From positions 8,060,001-8,124,000 of the forward strand of contig NC_091869.1 in NCBI RefSeq assembly GCF_019399895.1: a stretch of 64,000 nt of DNA, read 5' to 3'. Of the stretch, positions 25,362 through 37,078 are shown one piece after another. Made by a program: the position numbers and the translations under genes. The notes under the pieces are model-generated. The model saw only the letters and a list, made by a program, of their open reading frames with translations. It searched no databases and had not been told where the DNA came from. This DNA comes from Cardiocondyla obscurior. Its lineage: Eukaryota > Arthropoda > Insecta > Hymenoptera > Formicidae. Positions within the stretch are counted from its first letter, which is position 1. Each line of letters begins with the position of its first letter.

Positions 25362-27658
25362 TAAACAATAAAAAAACAAGTGTACAATAGAGCCCTGATG
25401 ATCATTGTATTATAGTCCATGTCATTGCGTATATGTATTTAGTTATACATCATATTAATCCTATTACGCTAATCATTATTATTTAAATCAAAATAAATGG
25501 TTTTGTAAAATCACTTATTCTATTCATTTCTTTACAGCTTTTCGACCATTATTAAGATAATTTTTGGTGATTGCGGATGTGTTTATTAAAGTTTACTCTT
25601 TCAGCATCTATATGCTATATTCTTGCATGCCCATTTTTTGTGAATTTATTTTACTGTAAACATTTACGTCTAAAAAAGTATTTAAAACTTAGTCAATAAT
25701 TAAGGTAGGATTAACAAGAAAATATAGTCTTCATACTAATTAAGACATTGAAATAGTTAATGCAAACACTTCCTAACGGGCACCAATCAAGGATGTAATC
25801 ATTATTAACTGATTAGAATTACAATATTAACGTTTAAGAAATTTCAAAAATAATTTAAAAGTCTAGAATTATAATATTTATATAAAAATTAGATATATTA
25901 AATATTGATTGATATCAGAATGCAAGAAAAACTTCGTGCAAAAGAAAATTAATTTAAATTATTATTTAGAAATAATCTATATTGAAAGATTCACATTTAT
26001 TAAGATATCATAACACACGACGTTCACAAGAATTACCAAAAAAGTTACATCCAAGCTGGTTATTCATCATACGTAACTAAAAGTCCATCTTTTTTAAAAA
26101 GAAAAAATTTTAAAAATGTAAAATTACACTAAAATTTAACTTTCGCTTTCAAAAATTTGAATAATTAAAAATTTAAGAAATAAAACAAAATTTGCTTCAA
26201 CAATAGATTAATAATATTAAGATTAATAATCTTTAAAGTTATTTCTCTATTGTTCTTATGAAAAGAAAATAACCAACGAAAGAAGCAACGGTTATTAATT
26301 ACGATTAATAAAGGTCTCAGTTATATTCATATAATACATAATATACACATATAAACAAAGTGGGAAGTGTATGTATATATATTATTTCTTTAATTTATAT
26401 TTAACGATTTGTACTTTGTAGATGTTATCTAAATTACACTTCGCTACGATAATAAATATAAATAAATGCTTTAGTACACTTTGAAATAGTCTCTCTTGCA
26501 CAATGACATTTTCTCCTTTCTCTCTCTCTCTCTCTTACTTTCTCTCCCCCTTCTTCTTTTCTATCGACACTTGCAAGAACTATGAGCACGATTAGTATAT
26601 CACAAAAGTACCACCGACCACAAATATCTTACAAAAGTGACATTCTTTTGACATAATAAATTTAATTAACTTACAAGCGAAAAATTACGATTCTCATGCT
26701 AAATTAAAAATTCATATTTTATATATAGGTTTAACCCATGGAATGCCAATCCAGTTGCACTTGTGTATAAAAAAAAAATACTATTTCTACTGGATAATTT
26801 TGAAATCTACAGATATAAATCTACGAAAATTTTATACTTGTTATCACTAAAATTTTTTACTAGCTACAATATATTTATAAGTTATTATATACAATACAGA
26901 TTGTGTATATAAACAGCTTAAAAACTAATAGCATTTAATATTATAAATAAATTATTAATTCTTTTATAATTTTAAACTCATTCGTAAGTTGTTAGAAAAT
27001 TTAGAATTAAAAATTCAAATGTTTACGATGATGGTTGCGAAATGGTTACGTATTCTGAATAGAAAAATTTAGTCATTATTTTGTGATAACGTTAAAAGCG
27101 CAACGTTTGGCTTCCAAAGAGTTAACATTATGATAGAAATCGGATACAGAAATAAGCATCAAAAATTATGTATGAATGTGCAAATGGAATTTAAGGAAAT
27201 CAGTAGCAGACTTATTAGTGCTAAACGCTTATCTCTGTAATTTTTTTTCTTTTTATGCAGAGTGTATAAGTATTCGTACGCTTTCTTTCGCTTACCTTTC
27301 TTTGAAAGATTTAAAATTGGTTTACTCCCGACAATTTGATTATTATTATAGGTTATATATAATCATAATTTGTTAAAATACTATTTAATTAGATATTCTG
27401 CCAATTTGTATGAAAAATATCAGCTGCAGGCTTTTTAAAAGATTTGATGAAACAAAATTTTTCTGTAATGATGGATTTCTTGATCTTATACACTCTGTAT
27501 ATTATCTTTTACATGTGTCTCATTATACATCTTTGCATACAAATCTGGGCACTAAATTGTCAATTATTCCAAAGGAACAATGATGAAAACACGTATTTCC
27601 GCAACGTCTTTGGGCAATTTGATATAAACAGCACTGGGAAGAGATTGCTGAATCTTAA
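25362..27658. other. Non-coding interval between convergent PPTC7 and Derlin-2 genes
   Basis: AT-rich sequence that must contain both 3' UTRs. A polyadenylation-like AATAAA lies at about 25492 after the PP2C stop. A CT-run is at about 26518-26535. Open frames here are short, low in complexity and lack recognisable motifs. I see no gene in it. Confidence 0.6.
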
Positions 27659-29811
27659 TCATTGCACGTTGGCTTCCTGTCCCCAGTTAAAACCGCCTGG
27701 TCGATCTTCAGGCGGTGGCATGTAATCTGGATCCTCGGGATGTGCGTCAAACAAAGTCTTACTAAGAACGAAAGAAATGTTATATATTCATTTCTCTTGT
27801 CGATGAATCTATCACTTGCTCAATAATTATCTAACTTTAACACGATTCTCGATAACTACTTTTAATTTATAATTAAATTACTAAATAAATTATTAAACTT
27901 ATTGATTAATAATCACATATTCAATCGTAGTTTCAATTTTGAATGAAAACGTAAGAAAATTATGTTACGTACAGTATTTGCGGAGTTTTCAGAATTCGGA
28001 AACCACCTCTTAATCGGGGAAATACATCTTCTGCAAAATAGTAAGTATGTCCTACTGCCATTCCTACCAGGTCAACCCATATCGCATTGCCAAGCAATAC
28101 AGAAAAGCCTAACAGCACCCACGGTAAGTACGGAGCCTGAAAACAATAAAAGTCAGTAGTAACAATCGCGTAACATATCTGTTTCATGACACAAGCCAAA
28201 ATGATGTAACAGCTCTTTAATTCGCATAAGATATTTTTCCTTAATCTTATCCCTGAAATATTTAAGTTTTTCAATGTATATAATACAAAAAAAGTAAAAA
28301 ATAAATAAATAAATAAATAAAAAGAATAAAATTATATTAAAAAAGTGAATATATAGACTGCAATAATATGAAGATAAATCTGAATTGTGCATTCATTTTT
28401 ATAAATATAACTTACTTGGAAGTTCAGAAGTCCAAAGAAGTTCATCCTAACAAAAGGATTTCGTCTTGACCACACGTACACCAACATTATTGTGAATGCA
28501 TGTCCCAAAAATAATAAATTGACGAAGAATGCAAAAGTCTATACATAAGTTAAAGAATAACAGCAGGGTACTTTTAATAAAGCTATTATACACCTCAGGT
28601 AACACTTATACAGGGTATCCGAAATAAAATGTCAAATTGTAAAACTGTGGGTAGGAAATTAGAATTGCGAATTCAGCGAATTTTCCAAATCTATACAGGA
28701 CTTTTTGTCTACAATTAAATTTCCCTTTTATTTTAAACACCCTGTATAATAATAAATTATAATTATCATTATATTTGTCATACACGTTACTATTCCAAGT
28801 TGTTAATTATGATTATTAAGATAATTTAATTATTAAAAAACGATAACAATTAACATTTAGCCAAGGATACAATCATGCATATTCCTCCAAAAATGAACAT
28901 CATCACGAAATCAGCTGTTCTCCTGCGAAAAGATCCTTCCTCTAACATACGGCAATATCGATATGTGAAGATCATGTTGAATAACAAGTTGAATCCAATG
29001 TTTCCAAAGAACAAGAATGTTGTTATCAATCGCCATATCTAAAATAATTCAATATAATAATAATGTAAAAAGCTTGTAATTGTATTCCTAGCTGTCACAG
29101 CATTTGACAAATGATGAATGTATATGTTCTTTCACTGAAAATAATGACTCTCAGACTACCTTACATAACAAAATCAAGTATTTCATATAGCTATTTAAAT
29201 ATCTGCATTATCATACCTGATACTGTTCCACAATGAGAATAGGATTGAAATACAGTTGAAATGGGGATACCAAATCTAATTGCTGAAACATTTAAAGTAG
29301 TTACATTCCTGGTAACCGACTGTATCTCATAATTTATTCAAGTCTTTATTAGTCATTCAATTAAACTTTTTCCTTGGTCATCGTTAATTTTTTTTTTTTT
29401 TTTTTTTTTTTTTAAGTAAATTTTTGTACAATTGTTATAAAAGTATTAGAGTGATATTTCAATTGCCAAGCATACTTGAACGCAAGTATTAACTTGAAAC
29501 TCACAAGTATAATCAAATCAAATGTAACAGACGGGAAGTTTCGACAATCTAAGAGGTTGGAGATGATGGAAAAATAAGTCGGTAATCTATGGATGAAGTC
29601 GTCGGTGATAGTTAAGAACTGTCGTGCGCGGTCGAGGGTCGAGGGTCGAGGGTCGAGGGTCGAGGGTGAAGGATGAAATGTGGAGGGTGGAGAGTGAGAA
29701 AAGACGCGAGATAAATACCACGGCGAGGGTCGTGATGACACAGGCTGTGGTATAAGCCCGCGTCACCACGGGCATCTGCATGTACTCGTGCCATAACGCT
29801 TCGTAGGCCAT
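27659..29811 (-). CDS. Derlin-2: Derlin-2, ER-associated degradation membrane protein, 238 aa
   Basis: Six exons (29811-29719, 29282-29217, 29038-28871, 28538-28416, 28136-27973, 27761-27659) join in frame to 238 residues, against 239 in human Derlin-2. Diagnostic segments include the N-terminus with VVTRAYTTACV, the loop motif IWRLITTFLFFG (WR of the rhomboid-like fold), YRYCRMLEEGSFR, the GMAVGH helix corresponding to the rhomboid GxxxG-like packing motif, and a C-terminal RPGGFNWG. Derlins are inactive rhomboids that work with Hrd1 and p97 to move misfolded proteins out of the ER. No rhomboid catalytic Ser/His pair is expected or seen. Intron 1 (436 bp) contains a heptamer repeat; intron 3 contains a 138-bp MITE. 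Head-to-head with the PITP gene. Confidence 0.96.
28609..28746. mobile_element. 138-bp mariner-like MITE in Derlin-2 intron
   Basis: The left end TACAGGGTATCCGAAATAAA and the right end TACAGGGTGTTTAAAATAAA (reverse complement) are inverted repeats of about 22 bp flanked by TA. This CAGGGTG-type terminus is typical of mariner-derived elements. No coding capacity. Confidence 0.7.
29631..29665. repeat. Heptamer tandem repeat GTCGAGG x5
   Basis: Five perfect units followed by diverged GTGAAGG and GTGGAGG-like units, in Derlin-2 intron 1 close to the shared promoter. Confidence 0.9.
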
Positions 29812-30297
29812 TGGCATTGGATTGTCGGCGATCTCGCGCCCGTGTTCCTTCCTTCGCACCGAGACCTCGCAGCTGCACTCACGCCGCTCGCCAGTCTTGC
29901 CCGTTTCACCATCGCATGTCGCACCGAATACGCGACAATGTTACCTGCACATCGTACTCCCCGTAACGCGAATTTCCGCCGACTGCACACGACGTCGATT
30001 TCTGTACACGTAACACGTGAAACTGTCAGCAAGCAAGCGTCTAGGGGACTCGGCTCGCGTCGATCAGCGTAGTACTTTGCCACCGTCGGGTTGCCGCATC
30101 TGCTCATCGATCATCGCGCGAAACGGCGAACTTTACTCGTAGCCGCCGTGGATTGTTTATTCCAGTTCCACCGAGTTCCACGCAACGTCGATCGGACGAA
30201 AAAAAATCGAAACCACGAAACGTCTACCGTACTCTAGCTGCACGTAAACGGGACCGGTTAATCGTCGCGCGTGATTCAACAGTCGAAATAATCGAGG
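29812..30297. promoter_or_regulatory. Divergent promoter of Derlin-2 and PITP genes
   Basis: The start codons are 486 bp apart on opposite strands. The interval is GC-rich with many CG dinucleotides compared with neighbours, and has no evident TATA box: a compact bidirectional housekeeping promoter with both 5' UTRs. Confidence 0.55.
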
Positions 30298-31943
30298 ATG
30301 GTTCTCACGAAGGAGTACCGCATTTGCATGCCGCTCACCACGGAAGAGGTAACCTTTGTGGTTTGCACTCGATGCACTTGTTCAATTATTTACCCGACAG
30401 GTGAAAGTGTTGACCTATTCACCTGAAAGTTAGCATTGCTCTGACGTTACGTGTCATTTCTTCCCTCGAAAGAGAATCGTTTTTATAAGAATTATCTTTT
30501 AATAATCGATCAATTTCTTTGCACAGTATCGCATTGGCCAGCTATATATGATTGCCAGACACAGTCACGAACAGTCGGATAACGACGAGGGAGTTGAAGT
30601 GGTGGAAAACGCAGTTTGCGAAGATCCTGTTCATGGGAAGGGTCAATTTACTGAAAAAAGAATTCATTTGTCCAGGTAAGTCTTGGTGTCAGATAAAGAA
30701 CATCTGAAATACATCCAGGATCATAGTGTAGTAAGTTTAGTAACTTTATAGTTTGCTTTTGTAATAAACATGGTCTTGTTTTTCTTACAGTAAACTACCT
30801 TACTGGATTCAATCTATTTTGCCACGAATATTTTATGTGACGGAAAAAGCATGGAACTATTATCCTTTTACCATCACAGGTACATGCTATTTTGTTATAT
30901 CATAATCACTTGACTCTTTTAGACTTGGTACAAATGACAATCCTTGAATCTTGTCCTTTTTTTATTTGTTATTAAAAAACATAACTTGTATTATATTTTG
31001 TTTCCTTGCATATTTGTTCATTCCTGATGACTGCAGAATATACTGTGAGTAACATTCAGCATAAGTATTAGTATATAATTTACTATTAATTTTAAGCTTT
31101 TTTTTTTTTTTTTTTTTCAGTGTTCCTTTATACCAAAATTCCACATAGAGATAAATACACGGTATGAAGACAACAATGGCTCTACAGAAAATGTAAATCT
31201 CATTATTGTTTGTTTACTGTATTTTGTTATTATATTTTAACATAACATAATGATTGTATTACTGAATTATAGTGCTTAGGACTATCACCCATTGAATTAA
31301 TTCATCGAGAAGTTGATTTTGTGGATATTGCATATGACGAGATCTCTGCAAAACATTACAAAGAGGAAGAAGTACATTTGTTATATTTACCTATGTTTAA
31401 TTTTTAATATAAATTTTATTCTAATTGAATGCCTTAAATAGGATCCAAAGTACTTCCAGTCGAAGAGAACAGGTCGTGGTCCTTTAGTTGAAGGCTGGAG
31501 GGATACAACACAGCCTATAATGTGCTCGTATAAATTGGTTCACGCCTCGTTCGAAGTCTGGGGCATGCAAACACGTGTAGAAGATTTTATACATAGAGTA
31601 AGTTTGTCTAAATAATTTTCGCCCGTCTTATATCTCAACTCTGTATAATAAAAAGACTAAAGATCTTATCCAATAAAAATATGTATCGTGATATATGTGA
31701 TTTTAGTGTATAAGGGATATTCTCCTGTTGGGTCACAGACAGGCTTTCGCTTGGATTGACGAGTGGTATGATATGACTTTGGAAGACGTAAGACAATATG
31801 AGCAAAAGATGCAAGCTGAAACAAATGAAAAAGTCAGGTTGAAAAATCAACTTGATGAAAAACAGACCACTGATGTGCCATCCTCGTCTAATCCAACCAC
31901 CCCGAAATCACCCACACAACGATCGTGGTTTTCTTGGTCGTAG
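30298..31943 (+). CDS. vib: Class I phosphatidylinositol transfer protein (vibrator/PITP alpha-beta type), 286 aa
   Basis: Eight exons (30298-30348, 30527-30675, 30791-30879, 31037-31044, 31121-31192, 31273-31371, 31442-31597, 31707-31943) join in frame to 286 residues. It starts MVLTKEYRICMPLTTEEYRI like human PITP alpha and has EGVEVVENAVCED, EKAWNYYPF, HYKEEEDPKYFQSKRTGRGP and FIHRCIRDILLLGHRQAFAW. These proteins shuttle phosphatidylinositol and phosphatidylcholine between membranes and feed phosphoinositide signalling; Drosophila vibrator is needed for cytokinesis. Exon 4 is only 8 nt. The membrane-docking WW pair of human PITP alpha is here Val-Trp (FEVWGMQ). The C-terminus is a Ser/Pro tail ending WFSWS. 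Complete and intact. Confidence 0.95.
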
Positions 31944-32854
31944 CTACAATTAGTGAAATAATTGATTCCGAGTTTTACGGTAATTTTTGGTCTCTGCGGT
32001 TAACATTATATGAAAGAAATGAACGGCATTCTCTATTGCTCATTATTTTATGTTTCAGAGAATGCGCAAATCAATCGTGACATATTCTATAAATAAATTT
32101 TACATTAAATTAATTAATAGTTTTATTGAAATAATAACATGTTCTGAAAATAAAAGTAATTTTAGAAAATGTAAATAAATCTAATGAAAGATCATTATTG
32201 TTAGTCTAATTTTAAGTAGTATTTTTTATAGGAGAAAAATCTATCAAGAGCTGATTATTGATGAAAATTTTAATTTCATATTTAAAAAATAATAATTATT
32301 TTTATTAAAGGAATATGTCGTTGATTGCTGCATTTCTTGGAATGTCCTGTATACATAGGTGTAGTTTCATACACTTTCCATACGTAGGTTTATCGTAAAA
32401 CGACTTTTACGTAATTTCGTATTATAGAACAATACATCTGGTAATATTGTATTTTGTATGCGATTGCACAATTAAATTACAAAAATGCCTAAAAAAATTT
32501 GGTCTAAATTGTTTCATAAAATAATATATAACTTATTTTTAAAGTGAATCATAAAGTTTAGCAGCACACTTTAATCACATCTTGTATATGCAAATAAGTT
32601 TCACTCTGTTTTAATCGCGTATTAGAAATAAATTATTTTTATTGTATAAAGATCTAGCATAATTTATTTACAATGTATGAAATTTTTATTTGCATTTTGA
32701 TGTATAAAAGCACTGAAAAATATATGAAAATAAATGTGTTTGCAAATAATTTACCTCTTGTTTAAATAATAATAAAAGTGATTCGGTTAATTTACATAGA
32801 AACAATTACAACAATATAAATATATTAATTTATTAAAAAATAAGAGTTTGTGAT
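31944..32854. other. 3' flank of PITP gene, no gene seen
   Basis: AT-rich, several short T- and A-runs and AATAAA-like signals (for example about 32091). Probably the PITP 3' UTR followed by intergenic DNA. No open frame with recognisable content. Confidence 0.5.
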
Positions 32855-32855
32855 T

Positions 32856-32937
32856 CTGTATGAATGCTATATTGTTCATCACGATGACATTGCACGGCGG
32901 CTTCCGTAATTAATTCGTTGAACTTGGCCGCTACTTG
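32856..32937 (-). pseudogene. Possible 3'-terminal exon of the RhoGAP-like gene
   Basis: After an acceptor-like tag, the minus strand reads KQVAAKFNELITEAAVQCHR and runs about 15 residues further to a stop. Composition looks coding (mixed helix) but there is no homology I can name and it is not joined by phase to the exons upstream. Confidence 0.25.
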
Positions 32938-33184
32938 TTTCTACCTTATCAAATCGTTAGACTACAGAGTAAAGCCAAAATAAATTACCTAAAAAAAATA
33001 TATTTTTGGATTGTGCTTTGTAAAATAAAATTTATACGCATAACTTTTTGTAATTTGACCAGAATAGAAAAAAAATTCTATAAAATATTTTGTAATTATT
33101 ATAAATAATGTGTAATATTACGGATAAAATTAAAAATAAAACATTGATAAAAGTGCAACTGGTAATGGAGATCCACGCAATTTA

Positions 33185-33290
33185 GAATATTCAGATGGAG
33201 GCCTTGAAAGAGTCAAGTGCCTTAAAAGATCCAAGACATAGGTCAGAAGTTCGACGTGACAACCACTAACATCCTGTTTAATAAAAGACC
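33185..33290 (-). pseudogene. Possible second-half RhoGAP exon, not joined
   Basis: On the minus strand this stretch, after an AG acceptor, reads DVSGCHVELLTYVLDLLRHL then SEYSKLRGSPLP. It resembles the NRNLLKLLLDLLYQ...YNLALMFAPHV part of the RhoGAP fold in position and pattern. About 30 residues are missing between it and the upstream exon, whose frame has already stopped. Treat as a candidate exon or relic. Confidence 0.3.
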
Positions 33291-33692
33291 TAAAGCATCT
33301 TACGCAATAACTTAATTTTCCACACTTGGATTGTCAGCTAATCATACGTGAAATAAGATATTTAATTAAATTTTGTTTATATTTAAATAAATAGAATACT
33401 ACATTTTTTTTATGTCTAATGTTAAAAAGAATTTTAACAAATTAAAAATTTATTAATTTAGCGTATAGAAAATTTGACTGTTATCAAAAATTCGTTTGTC
33501 ATCAAAATTTTAATTTTAGCTTTAACGCTGATATCGTCACCAGAACGGTATTTCGCTGACAATGGATATACATATATGAACGTTTATCGACGTACATTGC
33601 ATTTTTTACTTTTAACGATAAATAAATTATAACGAATATTCATCGTTCTTATTTTTTCGCACAATATGACTTTAATTTTTTATTTGTATTTA

Positions 33693-34185
33693 TTAAGGAT
33701 CAATTTTTGCATAGGTATGTTGCGGCATAATTAGATTTTTTAGGTGGTTGAGATAAATTTGTAAAGCCGCCGAGCATTCTACAGCTGCATTATTTGAATC
33801 TTTAAAATTAGATTTATGACCTTTCTTCAAAGAATTCAGGATATACTGTCGAATCTCACAACGACCTGCTCGTCGAAACAGTCCTTCCACTTTAGCATCT
33901 TAAGGGGATAATTAATAGAATTAAATTATCATATTGTTGCATACAATATGTAAATTTGTAATATCTGAAATAAGCTTACGCTTTAAAAAAAAATGTTCAA
34001 GTATTTTCACTATGTCTAAAGATTTTTTAGATATTACGTCGTCATCTGCATTTCGCCTAAAGATTGAAAAATGCGGAAGTAAATATTAAGAAATAAAATG
34101 AGCAAACAATTTACTTAAAAATTAACGGATGTGTATAGGAAATGATTGATGCAACGCGGAAACATTTTTCTCTTAAAAATCGCAT
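33693..34185 (-). CDS. Truncated RhoGAP-like protein (ARHGAP19-type), 117 aa
   Basis: Three exons (34185-34115, 34056-33980, 33898-33693) join in frame from an ATG to a stop. The protein contains the first half of a RhoGAP domain: a helix KKSLDIVKILEHFF, then KVEGLFRRAGRCEIRQYIL, which carries the arginine-finger motif (GLFR), then ECSAALQIYLNHLKN, matching the helix that usually ends in LPEPL(I/L). Best remembered match is ARHGAP19. The frame stops right after HTYAKIDP, before the second half of the fold, which holds other residues needed for binding Rho. Possible decayed downstream exons lie at 33185-33290 and 32856-32937. A shortened isoform, a gene in decay, or an exon I failed to join are all possible. 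The start is only 70 bp from the divergent gene at 34256. Confidence 0.55.
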
Positions 34186-34255
34186 GTCCTTGCTGCGTTC
34201 TTCATATACGAGCTTATAAAGAATCGTCGTGATTCCTTCATTTGATTTTTTAAGA

Positions 34256-36078
34256 ATGTCGACGATGACACTTTCTCGTCGTTATTTGTTATTTTATTTA
34301 TTCGTGAGTTCGACTCTAACTTATGGATCATCTCGAAGGATTCCTAGAGGAGCATCCTGTCCTTCGTGTAGTCAAGATTGCCCAGAAGCTTTAACCGTCA
34401 AATTACCACGGTAAGAATATAATTCAAGCTCGACTTAAATTTTCAAGTTTAAGAACAATAAAAATTTAAATAATTTTAATATAAAAAGTTTAAGTGTACA
34501 ATTTAAAATAATTTAGTTAAATTAAACTGTTTCAGAGATTCTCAAGAATTAAATCTGCGAGATTTTTCCATCACTTCGTATCAAAATTCTCCTTATTTTC
34601 GTTTAACACAAGAAAGAATGTCTCAAGATGAAGTACACGATAACATTCTATTGAATCACAATTCGATGTTCCACGGAAACAGAAAGTTTCCTCAACAGCA
34701 GTCAAACCAAAACCGTTTTAACAATTCTCCAAAATTTTTAGACAGACAAGAAACATTTTCTCAGAATGAACCTGCAAGCAAATATCCTCTTGTCGTTCCA
34801 TCAAGACGAATTTTCGATAGATCGGAAAATCTGTTCTTTAGAAATCCTCGGAATAAAAATTCAGAATTTTTGTCAGAAGATGATAAAATGATGAAAGATA
34901 ACAAAAGAATCCAAGAGATTTCTACAAGAGTAAAATCTTTGTGGAAAAATTCAAGGGACACTTCTGCCACTCAGCCAGAAAGATCTTTTTTTAAAGTTGA
35001 AAATATTCATCAACCTCCTCAAGAAGATGCCATTGACAAAGAAAGAAGTGCAATCAAAAAGTTTTCGAGCTCTGCCAATCAATTTAAATATTCTCAAGAG
35101 AGATATAATCCTGTAGAATTTGACTCGTCAGAAGTTGAGCGTATCCCTTATAAATCTTATAATAAAGACACCGAACTTTCAGAATCAACGGAAGAACTTT
35201 TTGATGATTGGGATGTCGCCAAGGAATCGTCACAATCTTCGAATTTGGATCGTCTTAGAAATAATCCTTTGGAAGTACATCCTGCAAAAGAAACGGAAAT
35301 TACTGTCAAAAACGATAATAAAAAAATTAATTCTAATTATAATTATAATATCCCCCAAAATTCACATATCTGGAAATTAAGAGAGAATGAAAAATTTTTC
35401 GATTCTTCGATAAGAACAAACCCCAGACTTTTTAAAAATAAAGATGATAAAGATGTGAAAGAATATTTTGAAGACGAGACCGAACAGAATAGTGTCGAAG
35501 TTGTACGAGATAATCCACATATTCTTTCTCAGAACACTTGGAAAGATACAGAAAACGAAGAGCTCCTCGACAATTTGGATTTCATAGATGAAAATTCGCA
35601 AGAAACCGAAGAATTAGAATTATATTCAGAAAGAAATAATAAATACTCCCAAGAAAAAGACGTAATTTTTCAAGACGAAGCGTATACCAGTGCTGAAATT
35701 ACTCACGCACCTACGATTACTGCTCATAACGCTTATATAATTCCTCGCTACTTAAATATTGTAAATGTAAATGATAAAAATTATCCTATCAAATCTGAGA
35801 TGCAGGAATTATCAGAAATTGAAAACAGTGTACGTGCGATATCCGAAGAAGGTATGAATCAAAGATTTTTCGAAGACGAAACTGTTGTAGAAAACAGAGG
35901 ACATGTTCAAGATTTAATATTTCCTAAAAATACATTCGAGAAAGAATACTCTAATTCCGCTGCTGATAAACAAAATGATACAAGAACCAAGAACGAGACT
36001 GTGACTAAAACTGATCTTGATATATCAGACAACATGGAAGATCTTTCATTAGAAACAACCGAAAATTCACCCGTGTAA
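34256..36078 (+). CDS. Orphan secreted acidic low-complexity protein, 565 aa
   Basis: Two exons (34256-34410, 34536-36078) join in frame. The first encodes a signal peptide (RYLLFYLFVSSTLTYGSS) and a short cysteine cluster, CPSCSQDC. The second is one long exon of strongly hydrophilic sequence rich in Glu, Asp, Asn, Ser and Lys, without cysteines or domains that I can see, and with repeated short patterns such as FFEDET/YFEDETE and RSENLFFRN. The ATG at 34256 was chosen because it gives the signal peptide. There is no recognisable homolog. It is probably a secreted, disordered, fast-evolving insect protein, possibly matrix, cement or eggshell. It adjoins a cluster of other secreted orphan genes on the same strand. 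Confidence 0.75.
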
Positions 36079-37016
36079 TTTTTTATTAAATTTTCTTGAC
36101 GACGAATAATAAAACATTTAATTGCTTCTAATACGAAAAAAAAATTATTAACCTAATCTAAAAATAGAAAATTATTATTTTTAAATGTTAATGTATTAAA
36201 TACATGTTATAAATTTTTTTTGTATACAAATATAATAAAGTATAAAGTATAAATTAAAAACTTTATCTAAAAATTTACTAATTATAAATATAAAAATCAT
36301 TACTAATTAAAAAATTTGCCAGTAATAATTTGCATTGCATTACGATAACGTTAAATAGACACATAATTTTTTCTGCTCTGTCATAAAAAAAAGCTGTAAT
36401 TATATTTTAAAGTTAATGTTGTCGATTTTTATGCTATTTTACGTAAAAAAAAAACTCATAAAAATAAAATTAAATTTAATATTAAAATTTTTTTCTTGTG
36501 CAATGAAGAGTGTGCTAAATTTTCTCGTTGTACTTATGAAATTGGATTCCGTTTGTGGAATTTGAACATATAAGCAAAAAGAGTGCGTAAAAAGCATGAA
36601 TGGCGACATACGTATGCTGCAACATAAATGAAAATGCAACTAAAGGTTTAATAATATACAGCAAATTAAAGAATCGACTTAATTGTATCTTTATGTTTGC
36701 TAATGAACATAAAATATTGTCTTAAATAGAATTTAAGCATAATTCTTTTTTATCAACTACACATATCACACGATGAATAAAAACATGTATATATTCTACG
36801 CAAGATATAAAAAATGCTATAGATTAATTTCCAGTTTATTTTGTTTATAATTATTAATCGACGATGTCGTTATGTGTAATTTTATAAAAACGAAGACTAC
36901 GTATTGTTCAATCACGCGTAAAAAATTTGCCAATGCATCAAATCGCTCGCACAATTTCGCAAGCAATGCACATGGTTTCGTGGCCGACTCCTATTTCACA
37001 ACCGATCGTTGATTTC
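36079..37016. other. AT-rich interval; its right end belongs to a promoter block shared with two downstream paralogs
   Basis: No gene seen. From about 36850 to 37016 the sequence resembles the DNA upstream of the paralogs at 41049 and 42983 (shared words include TTTTATAAAA, GATGCATC and TTTGCAAGCAAT), so the duplication unit included several hundred bases of upstream sequence. Confidence 0.5.
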
Positions 37017-37078
37017 CTTAAAAAAGAGACCCCACAGTCCTGCTTCATCAGTTCGATTTCGACTTCAATCCACGAACA
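37017..37078 (+). promoter_or_regulatory. Core promoter of secreted paralog 1
   Basis: A TTAAAAAA TATA-like box at about 37019 is followed some 30 bp later by an insect initiator-like TCAGTTCGATTT (37048-37059), then the ATG at 37079. The same arrangement precedes both other paralogs. Confidence 0.6.

Noticed and set aside
29631..29665. Heptamer array considered as telomere-like repeat
   Set aside because: GTCGAGG differs from the insect telomere unit TTAGG and lies inside a Derlin-2 intron.
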